Shown: piece after piece, positions 31,535-39,388 of the stretch
Position numbering within the stretch: the stretch's first letter is position 1
How the letters are laid out: each line of letters starts with the position of its first letter
Source of the DNA: Bacteroidales bacterium UBA3630
GTDB lineage: Bacteria > Bacteroidota > Bacteroidia > Bacteroidales > P3
Length of the DNA stretch: 39,388 nt
Direction of reading: 5' to 3'
Assembly: GCA_002373995.1 (NCBI GenBank)
Contig: DFLB01000044.1
Span: 32,023 to 71,410, forward strand
Made by a program: the position numbers and the translations under genes
The notes under the pieces: model-generated
The model's input: only the letters and a program-made list of their open reading frames with translations
What the model was told of the DNA's origin: nothing
The model's database searches: none

Positions 31535-33646
31535 ATGGATACTAACCCACAGATTGAGCTGGCACGGAGATATATAGAGCAGACCGGTGTGTCGGTGTTT
31601 CTCACCGGCAAGGCAGGCACGGGCAAGACGACGTTCCTCCGTGAGGTGGCGGCACACTGTCCGAAGCGCCACGCCATCGTAGCTCCGACTGGCGTGGCAG
31701 CCATCAACGCCGGTGGTGTCACCATCCACAGCTTCTTCCAGCTACCCTTCGAGCCCTATCTACCTGAAGTGAAGGAACTTGTGACAGAATACCAGCTTCC
31801 GGAACGACGCAAATCGCTCAACAAGACCAAGACAACCATCATCCGCACGTTGGAGCTACTCATCATCGACGAGATCTCGATGGTGCGGGCCGACCTGCTG
31901 GACGCCATCGACATGACGTTGCGTCGCTACCGCCACAGCAGCCATCCCTTCGGTGGGGTGCAGCTGCTGATGATCGGCGATGTGCACCAGCTGTCGCCCG
32001 TGGTGACCGAGGAGGAGCGCCCCTTCATGGAGCGCGTCTACCCTTCGCCCTATTTCTTCTCCAGCAAGGCGTTGCAGCGGATGCCGTATGTCACCATCGA
32101 ACTCACCACCGTCTACCGCCAGCAAGATGCCGCCTTCATCGACTTGCTGAACCACGTACGCGACAACCGCATCGACGCCGATACGCTGAACAAGCTCAAC
32201 GCCAGAGTGGGTAGCGTCATAAGCAAGGCCTCTGATTCACAGCCGCAAGCCATCACATTGACGACCCACAACCGGCAGGCCGACGCCATCAACCGGCACC
32301 GGATGGAGGCGCTGCAGGGCGAGGAGCGGATGTTCGAAGCCACGCTGACAGGCAACTATCCCGAGAAGTCGCTGCCCTGCGACCGGATCCTGACGCTGAA
32401 GGTGGGCGAAAGGGTAATGTTCGTCAAGAACGACAGCAGCGGCGCGCACCGCTACTACAACGGGCTGTTAGGCACCGTGGCGGGCTTCGACGAAGACGAA
32501 GACGGGGGTGCGCTGGTAGTGGTAGAGACTGACGATGGCAACACCGTCTTCGCCGACCGCGAGAAGTGGGAGAGCATGTGCTATACGCTCAACGAAAATA
32601 CCAACGAGATAGAGCAGGAGGTGGACGGCACCTACAGCCAATATCCGCTACAGGCGGCCTGGGCTGTGACCATCCACAAAGCACAGGGACTGACCTTCGA
32701 CCGTGTAAACATCGATGCTGCCGACGCCTTTGCCTTCGGACAGGTATATGTGGCGCTGAGCCGGTGCCGCACCCTCGATGGGCTGACACTCACCACGCCC
32801 CTCAGCGCCGGGGTAACCTTCAACGACCGCTCCGTGACGCAGTTCGTCAACTCATGCCCCACCTTTGAACAGGCCACCGCCTCGGCCCCCGCCTACGAAC
32901 AAGAGTACCATATTGAAAAGTTAATGGAACTCTTTGGCATGGACGACCTCGTCTACCTTGCCGACCGCCTGCATGAGCACTATGGCAAGCTGAAGAACAT
33001 CTATCCCTCAGAGGTCTCCACCCTTGACAGTTTGATATCCACCCTGTCGGGTCTGCAAACCGTCAGTGAGAAGTTCAAGGTCCAGCTCATGCACTTAGAT
33101 TCCGCCACACAAACAACACGGGCGCAGCAAGGAGCCCGTTACTACCACGAACAACTTGCCGGCATCGCATCCAAAGTGCCGTCCTTGATAGATGTCGACA
33201 TCGACAACAAGCAAATCCGCAAAAGCGTGGACGAATTCGGAACACAGTTAGCCGAGATGCTTGGCATGAAGATAGCCTGCATGAAGGCCGTCGCCGAGAA
33301 AGGCTACAGCGTGCAGACAGTACAACATGCCAAAGCCGAATTCATCGTAGGGCATAACGGAAATCGGCCCAAGAAGAAAAACAGGAGCGCCAAACAGACC
33401 GGGAAAGAACACATAGACAACGACCTCGGCATTGCGCTACGCAACTGGCGGTCGGCAAAAGCCGCAGACCTTGGCGTGCCCGTCTACGTCGTCCTACAGC
33501 AGAAAGCCCTGCAAGCCATTGTCACCAACCGTCCGCGCACCGTTGCCGAGCTGAAACGTCAGATTGGCGTAGGCGAGAAGACTGTGGAGCGATACGGCGA
33601 CGAGATACTGACGATAGTACACGACTATTCAAACAACAAACAATAA
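31535..33646 (+). CDS. Pif1-like SF1B helicase with C-terminal HRDC domain
   Basis: A 703-residue ATP-dependent 5'-3' DNA helicase. Motif I is LTGKAGTGKTTFLR (about 24-37), Ia APTGVAAINAGG, II LLIIDEISMVRADLL, III MIGDVHQLSPVV, IV/V TVYRQQD and the late AVTIHKAQGLTFDRV plus YVALSRCR (motif VI). This matches the Pif1/RecD2-related group widespread in Bacteroidota. The C-terminal end (LRNWRSAKAADLGVPVYVVL, then TVAELKRQIGVGEKTVERYG) is an HRDC domain, otherwise known from RecQ helicases, which helps bind DNA structures. It starts at ATG 31535 because an upstream ATG lies inside the promoter. Endonuclease IV follows after 5 bp, suggesting a repair operon. Confidence 0.92.
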   Translation: MDTNPQIELARRYIEQTGVSVFLTGKAGTGKTTFLREVAAHCPKRHAIVAPTGVAAINAGGVTIHSFFQLPFEPYLPEVKELVTEYQLPERRKSLNKTKTTIIRTLELLIIDEISMVRADLLDAIDMTLRRYRHSSHPFGGVQLLMIGDVHQLSPVVTEEERPFMERVYPSPYFFSSKALQRMPYVTIELTTVYRQQDAAFIDLLNHVRDNRIDADTLNKLNARVGSVISKASDSQPQAITLTTHNRQADAINRHRMEALQGEERMFEATLTGNYPEKSLPCDRILTLKVGERVMFVKNDSSGAHRYYNGLLGTVAGFDEDEDGGALVVVETDDGNTVFADREKWESMCYTLNENTNEIEQEVDGTYSQYPLQAAWAVTIHKAQGLTFDRVNIDAADAFAFGQVYVALSRCRTLDGLTLTTPLSAGVTFNDRSVTQFVNSCPTFEQATASAPAYEQEYHIEKLMELFGMDDLVYLADRLHEHYGKLKNIYPSEVSTLDSLISTLSGLQTVSEKFKVQLMHLDSATQTTRAQQGARYYHEQLAGIASKVPSLIDVDIDNKQIRKSVDEFGTQLAEMLGMKIACMKAVAEKGYSVQTVQHAKAEFIVGHNGNRPKKKNRSAKQTGKEHIDNDLGIALRNWRSAKAADLGVPVYVVLQQKALQAIVTNRPRTVAELKRQIGVGEKTVERYGDEILTIVHDYSNNKQ

Positions 33647-33651
33647 ACGAC

Positions 33652-34491
33652 ATGACGAAATATATCGGCGCCCATGTGAGCGCGAGCGGTGGCGTAGGCA
33701 ACGCCATCCTCAACGCCGAGGCCATCGGAGCCAACGCCTTCGCACTGTTTACACGCAACCAGCGCAGCTGGGTGAGCAAGCCGTTGCCGCAGCTGGAGAT
33801 CGACGGCTTCAAGGCGCTGCTCGTGGACCGCGGCTTCCGGCCCGAGATGGTACTGCCGCACGACAGCTACCTCATCAACCTCGGTTCGCCCGACGAAGAG
33901 ACTCTTCAAAAATCCCGCGCGGCTTTTTTCGACGAAATGTACAGAGCGCAACAGCTGGGTCTCACTATGCTGAACTTCCACCCGGGCAGCCACCTCAACC
34001 GAATCAGTGAGGAGGAGTGCCTGGACCAGATAGCCCGCGAGATCAATCTGACCCTGAGCAAGACTGAGGGTGTGACGGCGGTGATAGAGAACACCGCCGG
34101 GCAGGGCACCAACCTGGGCTGGAAGTTCGAGCACATCGCCCGCATCATCGAGGGCGTGGACGACAAATCCAGAGTGGGCGTATGCATCGACACCTGCCAC
34201 ACGCTGGCAGCGGGCTACGACCTGAGTACCGAGATGGGCTACCAGTTCACCATGGACGAGTTCGAGCGCGTGGTGGGATTCAAGTACCTGCGCGCCGTGC
34301 ACCTCAACGACAGCAAGAAGGGCGCCGGCAGCCATGTGGACCGCCACGAGGTGCTGGGCGAGGGCATGATGGGCAAGGAGTTCTTCGCCCGCCTGATGCA
34401 CGACCCGCGCTTCGACGACATGCCCATCATCCTCGAGACCCCCGACCCCATGCGCTGGGCCGAAGAAATCAAATGGCTACGTTCACTATGA
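33652..34491 (+). CDS. nfo: Deoxyribonuclease IV (endonuclease IV)
   Basis: A 279-residue AP endonuclease that cuts 5' of abasic sites in base-excision repair, with three zinc ions in a TIM barrel. Conserved metal ligands are visible in NFHPGSH, VIENTAGQGTNLG, CIDTCHTLAAGYD, VHLNDSKKGAGSHVDRHEVLGEG and the final ILETPDP. It begins IGAHVSASGGVGNAI, the family signature, and is full length. It is translated directly behind the helicase (5-bp gap), and its stop overlaps the next start by 4 bases (ATGA). Confidence 0.97.
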   Translation: MTKYIGAHVSASGGVGNAILNAEAIGANAFALFTRNQRSWVSKPLPQLEIDGFKALLVDRGFRPEMVLPHDSYLINLGSPDEETLQKSRAAFFDEMYRAQQLGLTMLNFHPGSHLNRISEEECLDQIAREINLTLSKTEGVTAVIENTAGQGTNLGWKFEHIARIIEGVDDKSRVGVCIDTCHTLAAGYDLSTEMGYQFTMDEFERVVGFKYLRAVHLNDSKKGAGSHVDRHEVLGEGMMGKEFFARLMHDPRFDDMPIILETPDPMRWAEEIKWLRSL

Positions 34492-35087
34492 AACTACACC
34501 ACGATACCTTGCCGCACATGTTGGCAATAATAACGCTGCTGTTATGTTGCCACAGTGCCTCAGCACAGGGTATCTACACGCCCGGTCGTGAATTCGTCTA
34601 TGGGGTGGTATATGTCAACGGTAACGATACCACCCGTAGTTTTATCAGCCTGCAAGCCATTGACAGCGTATGGGAATTCGACAACAGTCAACGTGTGCTC
34701 CGCTACAACCGAGGGCCTTTGGACGGCGTTATGGAAACCACGGGATATATAGAGAACGAAAAGACTGTCTGGCTTCATCCTCCACGTAGCGGTTACTTCG
34801 CCATACTGGAGTACTTTCCCTTCCCCGAGGTTGCATTGCCAATCAAATGCAAACGTAGTTACAGCCGCTGGTTTATTGGACATATCGATTTTCTCGACCG
34901 TTTTGCAATCCTGCGGTACAGGATGCACATTGAATGTCACGGCGACACCACCATAATCACCGCACGAAGCCAGTCGGGACGCTGGAAGGCCACCTACTGC
35001 TTCACTCCTACAGAAGGCTTCACCAATATGGAGTTTTCATTCGACAATACTACACTCATTATGACATTAATTGAAATATGTGAATAA
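34488..35087 (+). CDS. Secreted protein of unknown function
   Basis: About 199 residues, starting at ATG 34488, which overlaps the nfo stop (ATGA). A signal peptide is clear: hydrophobic stretch MLAIITLLLCCHSASA before QGIY. The mature part is beta-rich with Tyr, Phe and Arg (EFVYGVVYVNGNDTTRSFIS, SGYFAILEYFPFPEVALPIK) and ends in FSFDNTTLIMTLIEICE. No family is recognised. It abuts DUF2461 with no gap (stop 35085-35087, next ATG 35088). Although exported, it is embedded in a DNA-repair run, so co-expression may not reflect shared function. Confidence 0.75.
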   Translation: MKLHHDTLPHMLAIITLLLCCHSASAQGIYTPGREFVYGVVYVNGNDTTRSFISLQAIDSVWEFDNSQRVLRYNRGPLDGVMETTGYIENEKTVWLHPPRSGYFAILEYFPFPEVALPIKCKRSYSRWFIGHIDFLDRFAILRYRMHIECHGDTTIITARSQSGRWKATYCFTPTEGFTNMEFSFDNTTLIMTLIEICE

Positions 35088-35795
35088 ATGATACCAACAT
35101 TGCACCCCGACACGCTCCCCTTCCTTCGGGAGCTGATGATGAACAACAACCGCGAATGGTTCAACGCCCATAAACCCCACTGGCTGGAAATCAAGGCCGC
35201 CTTCGACGACTTCACACAGGGCCTCATCGACGAGATGACGAAGTACGACGACACCCTCGTCGGCCTCACAGCCAAGAACAGCGTCTACCGCATCTACCGC
35301 GACACACGCTTCTCGCCGGACAAGACGCCCTACAAGACCCACGTCGCCTGTTTCCTCAGCAGCTGGGGACCGAAAAACAGCGGCGTGCCGGGCTACTACT
35401 TCCAGCTGGGCACCGAAGAAGCCTATGGTCTAAAGGGCACCTGCAACCTCGGCGGCGGCATCTTCATGCCCACGCCTGATGCCCTCAACGCCATCCGCCA
35501 GGAGATATTCTACTGCCCCGACGAGTTCCTGGCCATCATGAACGAGCCCTCGTACAAGAAATACTTCGGCAACACCTTCTTCACCACCAAGGTGCTGAGC
35601 CGCGTCCCCAAGGGCTACCCTGCCGACTGGGAACATGCCGACCTGCTGAAATACAAAGACTACTGCACCAGCTACACCATGCCGGAGCGGATGCTCAACA
35701 GTCCGAAGCTCTTCGACGAAGTCATCAAGGTATGGCGTGCCAGCGTACCGCTGAACCGCTTCATCCAGCGCGCGATGGAAGATTTGAGAAACTAA
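35088..35795 (+). CDS. DUF2461 family protein
   Basis: A 235-residue protein of the DUF2461 (TIGR02453) family of unknown function. Visible marks: LPFLRELMMNNNREWFNAHK near the N-terminus, VYRIYRDTRFSPDKTPYKTH, the GYYFQLGTEEAYGLKGTCNL block and the C-terminal helices with YPADWEHADLLKYKDYCTSY. The start directly follows the preceding stop. It ends the + strand run and converges with the acetyltransferase across 11 bp, with no terminator visible. Confidence 0.92.
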   Translation: MIPTLHPDTLPFLRELMMNNNREWFNAHKPHWLEIKAAFDDFTQGLIDEMTKYDDTLVGLTAKNSVYRIYRDTRFSPDKTPYKTHVACFLSSWGPKNSGVPGYYFQLGTEEAYGLKGTCNLGGGIFMPTPDALNAIRQEIFYCPDEFLAIMNEPSYKKYFGNTFFTTKVLSRVPKGYPADWEHADLLKYKDYCTSYTMPERMLNSPKLFDEVIKVWRASVPLNRFIQRAMEDLRN

Positions 35796-35806
35796 AAAGG
35801 GTGCGG

Positions 35807-36343
35807 TCAGTCTTTCCTGATTGGACGCACGACCTTGGCGGGCACGCCGGCCACCACGGTGTCGGGCGGCACATCTTTTGTAACCACGCTGCCGGCGGCC
35901 ACGATGGCGCCAGCGCCGATAGTCACACCGGCCAGCACCGTCACATTGGCGCCCAGCCAAGCATTCTCGCCAATCACGATAGGTTTGGTGAGCAGCTGAT
36001 GGCGACGGGTGGGCTCTTCAGGGTGGTACTCGGTGGCCAGCACGCAGTGGGGGCCTATGAAGACGCCGTCGCCGATGGTGATGCCGCCCAAGGCCAGCAG
36101 CGTACATCCGAAGTTAAGGAAACAGTCGCGCCCAAAAGAGACGCCCGGGCCATAGTTGATGTGCAGCGGCGCGAACACGCGCACGTCGTCGGGCACATCG
36201 TGACCCGTAATCTCGCGCAGGCATTGGCGCACCTCCTCCTCGCTGTGCCAGCCGCTGTTCATCTCGGCGACCAGCCGCATGGTGCGTTGCACGTCAGCGT
36301 AGAGGGTGTCGCTGCCCACATATTCCTGTCCTTTAGAGTTCAT
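35807..36343 (-). CDS. Maltose/galactoside O-acetyltransferase-like protein (LbH)
   Basis: A 178-residue acetyl-CoA-dependent O-acetyltransferase with a left-handed beta-helix. The N-terminal cap (SEEEVRQCLREITG, FAPLHINYG) is typical of Maa/LacA; hexapeptide repeats run from GRDCFLNFGCTLLALGGITI to VTIGAGAIVAAGSVVTKDVP. The catalytic His is expected in the ATEYHPEEPTRRH region. The usual end AGVPAKVVRPI is present. The acceptor sugar is unknown. Its start overlaps the stop of the YjbR-like gene by 4 nt (ATGA), as last gene of the typA run. Confidence 0.93.
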   Translation of the reverse strand: MNSKGQEYVGSDTLYADVQRTMRLVAEMNSGWHSEEEVRQCLREITGHDVPDDVRVFAPLHINYGPGVSFGRDCFLNFGCTLLALGGITIGDGVFIGPHCVLATEYHPEEPTRRHQLLTKPIVIGENAWLGANVTVLAGVTIGAGAIVAAGSVVTKDVPPDTVVAGVPAKVVRPIRKD

Positions 36344-36699
36344 TTCTTCTTGTATTTATGATGGGAGTACTGTTGTTTGACAAGCAGGTAAGACTGCAGC
36401 GTAAGCCTGCGGAGCAGAGCGCTGTCGGCTGCCGAGGGGACGATGCCTATCCAGTGCTTGGCGCTGAGGTTGTAAGGGGTGGTGACCTCGGGGTGTTGCT
36501 CCTTGAGAGGGTCGATATCCTCGGGGCGGCACTTGAGGCTGACGATGGAGAAGCCATCCACATCGAAGTAACAGAACATGTGGCCGCAGACATAGAAAGC
36601 CAGCACGCCCCGGGCCGCCTTGAAAGCCTGGAAAGGCATCTTCTCCTCCACGTCAGGACCCAGCGAGAGGCAATAGTCGCGCAATTCCTCGACGTTCAT
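36340..36699 (-). CDS. MmcQ/YjbR family DNA-binding-like protein
   Basis: A 119-residue small protein of the YjbR/MmcQ fold. Marks are MNVEELRDYCLSLGPDVEEK, PFQAFKAARGVLAFYVCGHM, the SLKCRPEDIDPLKEQHPEVT stretch and the SAKHWIGIVP motif. YjbR-type proteins have a double-wing fold suggested to bind nucleic acid, but no function is established. It overlaps both neighbours by 4 nt (ATGA at each end), so the three genes are tightly coupled. Confidence 0.9.
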   Translation of the reverse strand: MNVEELRDYCLSLGPDVEEKMPFQAFKAARGVLAFYVCGHMFCYFDVDGFSIVSLKCRPEDIDPLKEQHPEVTTPYNLSAKHWIGIVPSAADSALLRRLTLQSYLLVKQQYSHHKYKKK

Positions 36700-37400
36700 C
36701 GGTCCAACTGTTTAAGGCACCATACGAAGGCGCGGGCCATGCGTGCGGCGGGGTCGGCGAAGTGGCCGCCCTGCTCCCACACGAGGGTGGTGCTCTCCGG
36801 TCCCAACTGCTGTTGCAGACGGCCGTACTCGTCGCGGATGCGGTCGCCGACGCGGGCCATCGTCCTGTTGCGGCTACGCTCCTCGCGGTCGCCGAGGCTG
36901 AGGTAGACATGACGGGCCAGCATGGGATGTGCGGCGGCATACTGCGGCCAGTCGCCGGCCCAGAGGGAGGGCGACCCTGCGGCGACAGCGGCGAAACAAT
37001 TGCATTGACAAGCCGCCCAGAGCGAGAAAAGGCCGCCGAGCGAGTAGCCGCCGAGGACGACGGGAGTGGAAAATGAGAATTCGCCGTTCTCCCTCAAAGC
37101 CGGCAACAAGGTAGCGACAAGGTATCGCAAGGTCTCCCCTGCCCCGGAGCCCACCTCTGGCCGACGGCTGACAACGGGCTCGGGCCAAGGCATCAGTTCC
37201 CGTTCCCAATCCTCGATGGGTACGGCCAACAATGCAAAAGGCACAGCGGCGGTGGCGATTTGTTCCACCTCGGTGTCCAAATCGGCCTGCTGTAGAGGAC
37301 TCACGAGCTGCAGCAACAATGCCTCGGGGGTGCCATTAATATAAAGGCGGCACATACGGCCGCCTATTGCCCTGCATTGCACCTCCATAGCCTTACTCAT
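36696..37400 (-). CDS. Alpha/beta-hydrolase-fold esterase
   Basis: A 234-residue protein of the alpha/beta hydrolase class (putative esterase type). The nucleophile elbow is LGGYSLGGLFS, with the Ser in GYSLGG; a C-terminal GGHFADPAARM supplies the likely His, and LSLGDREER the acidic residue. It has no signal peptide. The ATG at 37400 overlaps the typA stop by 8 nt; an alternative ATG at 37388 lies past it. The substrate is unknown. It is co-transcribed with typA and the YjbR-like gene. Confidence 0.82.
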   Translation of the reverse strand: MSKAMEVQCRAIGGRMCRLYINGTPEALLLQLVSPLQQADLDTEVEQIATAAVPFALLAVPIEDWERELMPWPEPVVSRRPEVGSGAGETLRYLVATLLPALRENGEFSFSTPVVLGGYSLGGLFSLWAACQCNCFAAVAAGSPSLWAGDWPQYAAAHPMLARHVYLSLGDREERSRNRTMARVGDRIRDEYGRLQQQLGPESTTLVWEQGGHFADPAARMARAFVWCLKQLDR

Positions 37401-39228
37401 CCTTGTAGCCTGCGGCTATTCTGGCGCGCTTGCGCTCGATTTCGTCGAGGATAATCTTGCGGATGCGGAGGTTGGTGGGTGTGATTTCGAGATACTCGTC
37501 CTCGCGGATGTACTCCATCGCCTCCTCGAGGCTCATCTTGATGGCGGGGCTGGTGGTCGACTTGTCATCGGCGCTCTTGGAGCGCATGTTGGTGAGGTTC
37601 TTGGCCGTCACCACGTTGATGACGATATCGTTGCCGGGGCGCAGACTCTCGCCGATGACCTCGCCGGCATAGACATGGTCGCCGGGTTCGATGAAGAAGG
37701 GGCCGCGGTCCTGCAGCTTGCTGATGCTGTAAGCCGTCGCCTCGCCGGTCTCCTTGGCGATGAGGGCGCCGTACTTATGGTCGTCCATGTCGCCCTTCCA
37801 GGGTTGGAACTCGAGGAAGCGGTGGGCGATGATAGCCTCGCCGTTGGTGGCGGTGAGGAGCGTGTTGCGCAGGCCGATGATGCCGCGGGAAGGGATGGTG
37901 AAGTCGAGCTGCACGCGGTCGCCTTTGGTATCGATGGTGCCCACCTCGCCCTTGCGACGGGTGACGACATCGATCACCTTGGAGCTGAACTCCTCGGGTA
38001 CGAGGACGGTAAGCTGCTCGATAGGCTCGCACTTCTGGCCGTCGATCTCCTTGATGATGACCTTGGGCTGTCCCACCTGGAGCTCGTAGCCCTCGCGCCG
38101 CATAGTCTCGATGAGGACGGAGAGGTGCATGATGCCACGGCCGTAGACCAGCAGCTGGTCGGGCGAGCCGGTCTCCTCGATGCGCATGGCGAGGTTCTTC
38201 TCAAGCTCGGCATAGAGGCGATCGCGCAGGTGGCGGGAAGTGACATACTTACCCTCCTTGCCGAAGAAAGGTGAAGTGTTGATAGTGAAGAGCATAGACA
38301 TCGTAGGCTCGTCGACCTTGATGGGCGGCAGGGCCTCGGGAGCGTCGGCGTCGCAGATGGTGTCGCCTATCTCGAAGGCCACGTTCTTATCGAGGTCGAG
38401 AAGGACAGCACATATCTCGCCGGCCTCGACGGGGGTCTTGATGCGTTCCTTGCCAAGGCCTTCGAAGACATAGAGCTCCTTCACCTTGGTCTTCACATGG
38501 CTACCGTCGCGCTTAGCCAGCGTGACAGACTGGCCGGCCTGGAGGGTGCCACGGTGGAGACGTCCGACGGCGATGCGGCCAAGATAGGAAGAGTAGTCGA
38601 GGGAAGAGATCATCATCTGGGTGTTACCCTCGTCGGTCTTAGGGGCGGGGATGTGGTCGATGATGAGGTCCATGAGGTAAGAAATGTCGTCAGTGGGAGT
38701 ATTGAAATCCTCGCCCATCCAGCCCTGCTTGGCGGAGCCGTAGGCTGTGGGGAAGTCGAGCTGGTCGCTGTTGGCACCAAGGTTGAACATAAGGTCGAAG
38801 ACGGCCTCCTGGGTAGCTTCGGGGTCGCAGTTGGGCTTGTCGACCTTGTTGACGACGACGATGGGCTTGAGGCCCAGCTCGATGGCCTTCTGCAAGACGA
38901 AGCGGGTCTGCGGCATGGGGCCTTCGAAAGCGTCGACAACGAGCAGCACGCCGTCGGCCATGTTGAGCACACGCTCGACCTCGCCGCCGAAGTCGGAGTG
39001 GCCGGGAGTGTCGATGATGTTGATTTTGTAGCCTTTGTAGCGGACGGAAACGTTTTTGGAGAGGATGGTGATGCCGCGTTCGCGTTCGAGGTCGTTGTTG
39101 TCGAGGATGAGCTCGCCGGTTTCCTGGTTGTCGCGGAAGAGTTTGGCCTGGTGAAGCATGCGGTCGACGAGGGTGGTCTTGCCGTGGTCGACGTGGGCTA
39201 TAATAGCAACATTACGAATGTTTTGCAT
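37393..39228 (-). CDS. typA: GTP-binding protein TypA/BipA
   Basis: A 611-residue ribosome-associated translational GTPase of the EF-G/LepA superfamily, linked to stress and low-temperature ribosome assembly. G motifs: IIAHVDHGKTTLVDRM (G1, about residues 9-24), RERGITI (G2), DTPGHSDFGGEVERVL (G3), NKVDKP (G4) and the AYGSAKQGW segment (G5). The C-terminal TypA-specific part (RSKSADDKSTTSPAIKMSLE, EYLEITPTNLRIRK) is complete. It has a TAnnTTTG promoter followed downstream by three overlapping genes. Confidence 0.97.
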   Translation of the reverse strand: MQNIRNVAIIAHVDHGKTTLVDRMLHQAKLFRDNQETGELILDNNDLERERGITILSKNVSVRYKGYKINIIDTPGHSDFGGEVERVLNMADGVLLVVDAFEGPMPQTRFVLQKAIELGLKPIVVVNKVDKPNCDPEATQEAVFDLMFNLGANSDQLDFPTAYGSAKQGWMGEDFNTPTDDISYLMDLIIDHIPAPKTDEGNTQMMISSLDYSSYLGRIAVGRLHRGTLQAGQSVTLAKRDGSHVKTKVKELYVFEGLGKERIKTPVEAGEICAVLLDLDKNVAFEIGDTICDADAPEALPPIKVDEPTMSMLFTINTSPFFGKEGKYVTSRHLRDRLYAELEKNLAMRIEETGSPDQLLVYGRGIMHLSVLIETMRREGYELQVGQPKVIIKEIDGQKCEPIEQLTVLVPEEFSSKVIDVVTRRKGEVGTIDTKGDRVQLDFTIPSRGIIGLRNTLLTATNGEAIIAHRFLEFQPWKGDMDDHKYGALIAKETGEATAYSISKLQDRGPFFIEPGDHVYAGEVIGESLRPGNDIVINVVTAKNLTNMRSKSADDKSTTSPAIKMSLEEAMEYIREDEYLEITPTNLRIRKIILDEIERKRARIAAGYKDE

Positions 39229-39254
39229 TGATATTATGTTTTAGATATAAAATG

Positions 39255-39262
39255 CAAAGATA
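39255..39262 (-). promoter_or_regulatory. Promoter -7 element of the typA operon
   Basis: TATCTTTG on the minus strand (39262 to 39255) fits TAnnTTTG; the following CATTTTATATCT is identical to that at the DPP-IV promoter. The typA ATG is 26 bp downstream. Confidence 0.7.
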
Positions 39263-39354
39263 CAAAAAAAAGCGTTTTTTTGCGATAAAAATGCAAATAC
39301 ATTATAAATCAACGGATAAGGGAGAGGAGGGGGTATGTAGAGGATGTGGCTATG

Positions 39355-39388
39355 TTATGCCTTGGATGTGCTTAGGATGTGCTTAGGA
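39355..39388 (+). repeat. 11-bp tandem repeat array (GGATGTGCTTA), cut by the window end
   Basis: A degenerate leading unit with TTATGCCTT is followed by GGATGTGCTTA at 39364-39374 and 39375-39385, then GGA at the window edge. The phase and leading TATGCCTT match the array at 7943-8019. Full length unknown. Confidence 0.85.

Noticed and set aside
1..39388. tRNA, rRNA, insertion sequences, integrases or prophage genes
   Set aside because: Read through both strands; no cloverleaf, rRNA segment, transposase or integrase motif was recognised, so no mobile-element border is claimed.

Overview
The window looks like chromosomal DNA of a Bacteroidales bacterium (phylum Bacteroidota). The grounds are: several promoters with the Bacteroidota -7 element TAnnTTTG; type IX secretion parts (PorQ, a DUF4835/PorD-like protein, and a cargo protein with a C-terminal sorting domain); single-chain glycyl-tRNA synthetase; a DUF6266 gene; and FISUMP-type and lipobox lipoproteins. 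Coding regions look GC-rich while promoters and intergenic stretches are AT-rich. The species cannot be told from the sequence alone.

Layout. 1-581: 3' end of glycyl-tRNA synthetase (+). 606-6000 (all -): kdd, terminator, FISUMP-like lipoprotein, kamA, porQ, lplA; kamA and kdd are two enzymes of lysine fermentation. 6170-7156: an XRE regulator and a long A/C-rich non-coding stretch with repeated TTACAA-type sites. 7157-7906: tcdA (-). 8123-13379 (+): DPP-IV peptidase, outer-membrane barrel protein, gltX and an OmpH/Skp-like protein in one tight run closed by a strong terminator. 13620-18417 (-): T9SS cargo protein, aminotransferase, DUF4835/PorD-like protein.

18495-25949 (-) is the most unusual part. 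A two-TM, TrkA/RCK-like protein with a C-terminal RyR domain is followed by a stand-alone RyR-domain protein of 98 residues and then a 1626-residue DUF4062-NACHT-WD40 STAND protein with a C-terminal zinc ribbon. The last two are 29 bp apart, and the STAND gene starts at GTG behind a clear Shine-Dalgarno. I infer a candidate conflict or defence system in which STAND sensing is tied to a RyR-gated membrane protein.

26254-29897 (+): DUF6266 protein, gyrB, pepE. 29942-31534 is a lower-GC accessory patch: a RelE/ParE-type toxin-antitoxin pair, a lipoprotein, and a roughly 230-nt leader with several perfect inverted repeats that looks like an attenuator or structured RNA. 31535-35795 (+): Pif1-like helicase with HRDC domain, endonuclease IV, a small secreted protein and a DUF2461 protein, all abutting or overlapping. 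35807-39228 (-): typA, esterase, YjbR-like protein and hexapeptide acetyltransferase, each overlapping the next by 4-8 nt.

A second layer is a family of 11-bp direct repeats starting with GGA (one helical turn), found in three intergenic regions (7943-8019, 13504-13569 and 39364 to the window end). Two of these arrays have almost the same sequence and lie upstream of promoters that share 16 identical bases. All gene functions are assigned by reading motifs; no database search was run.
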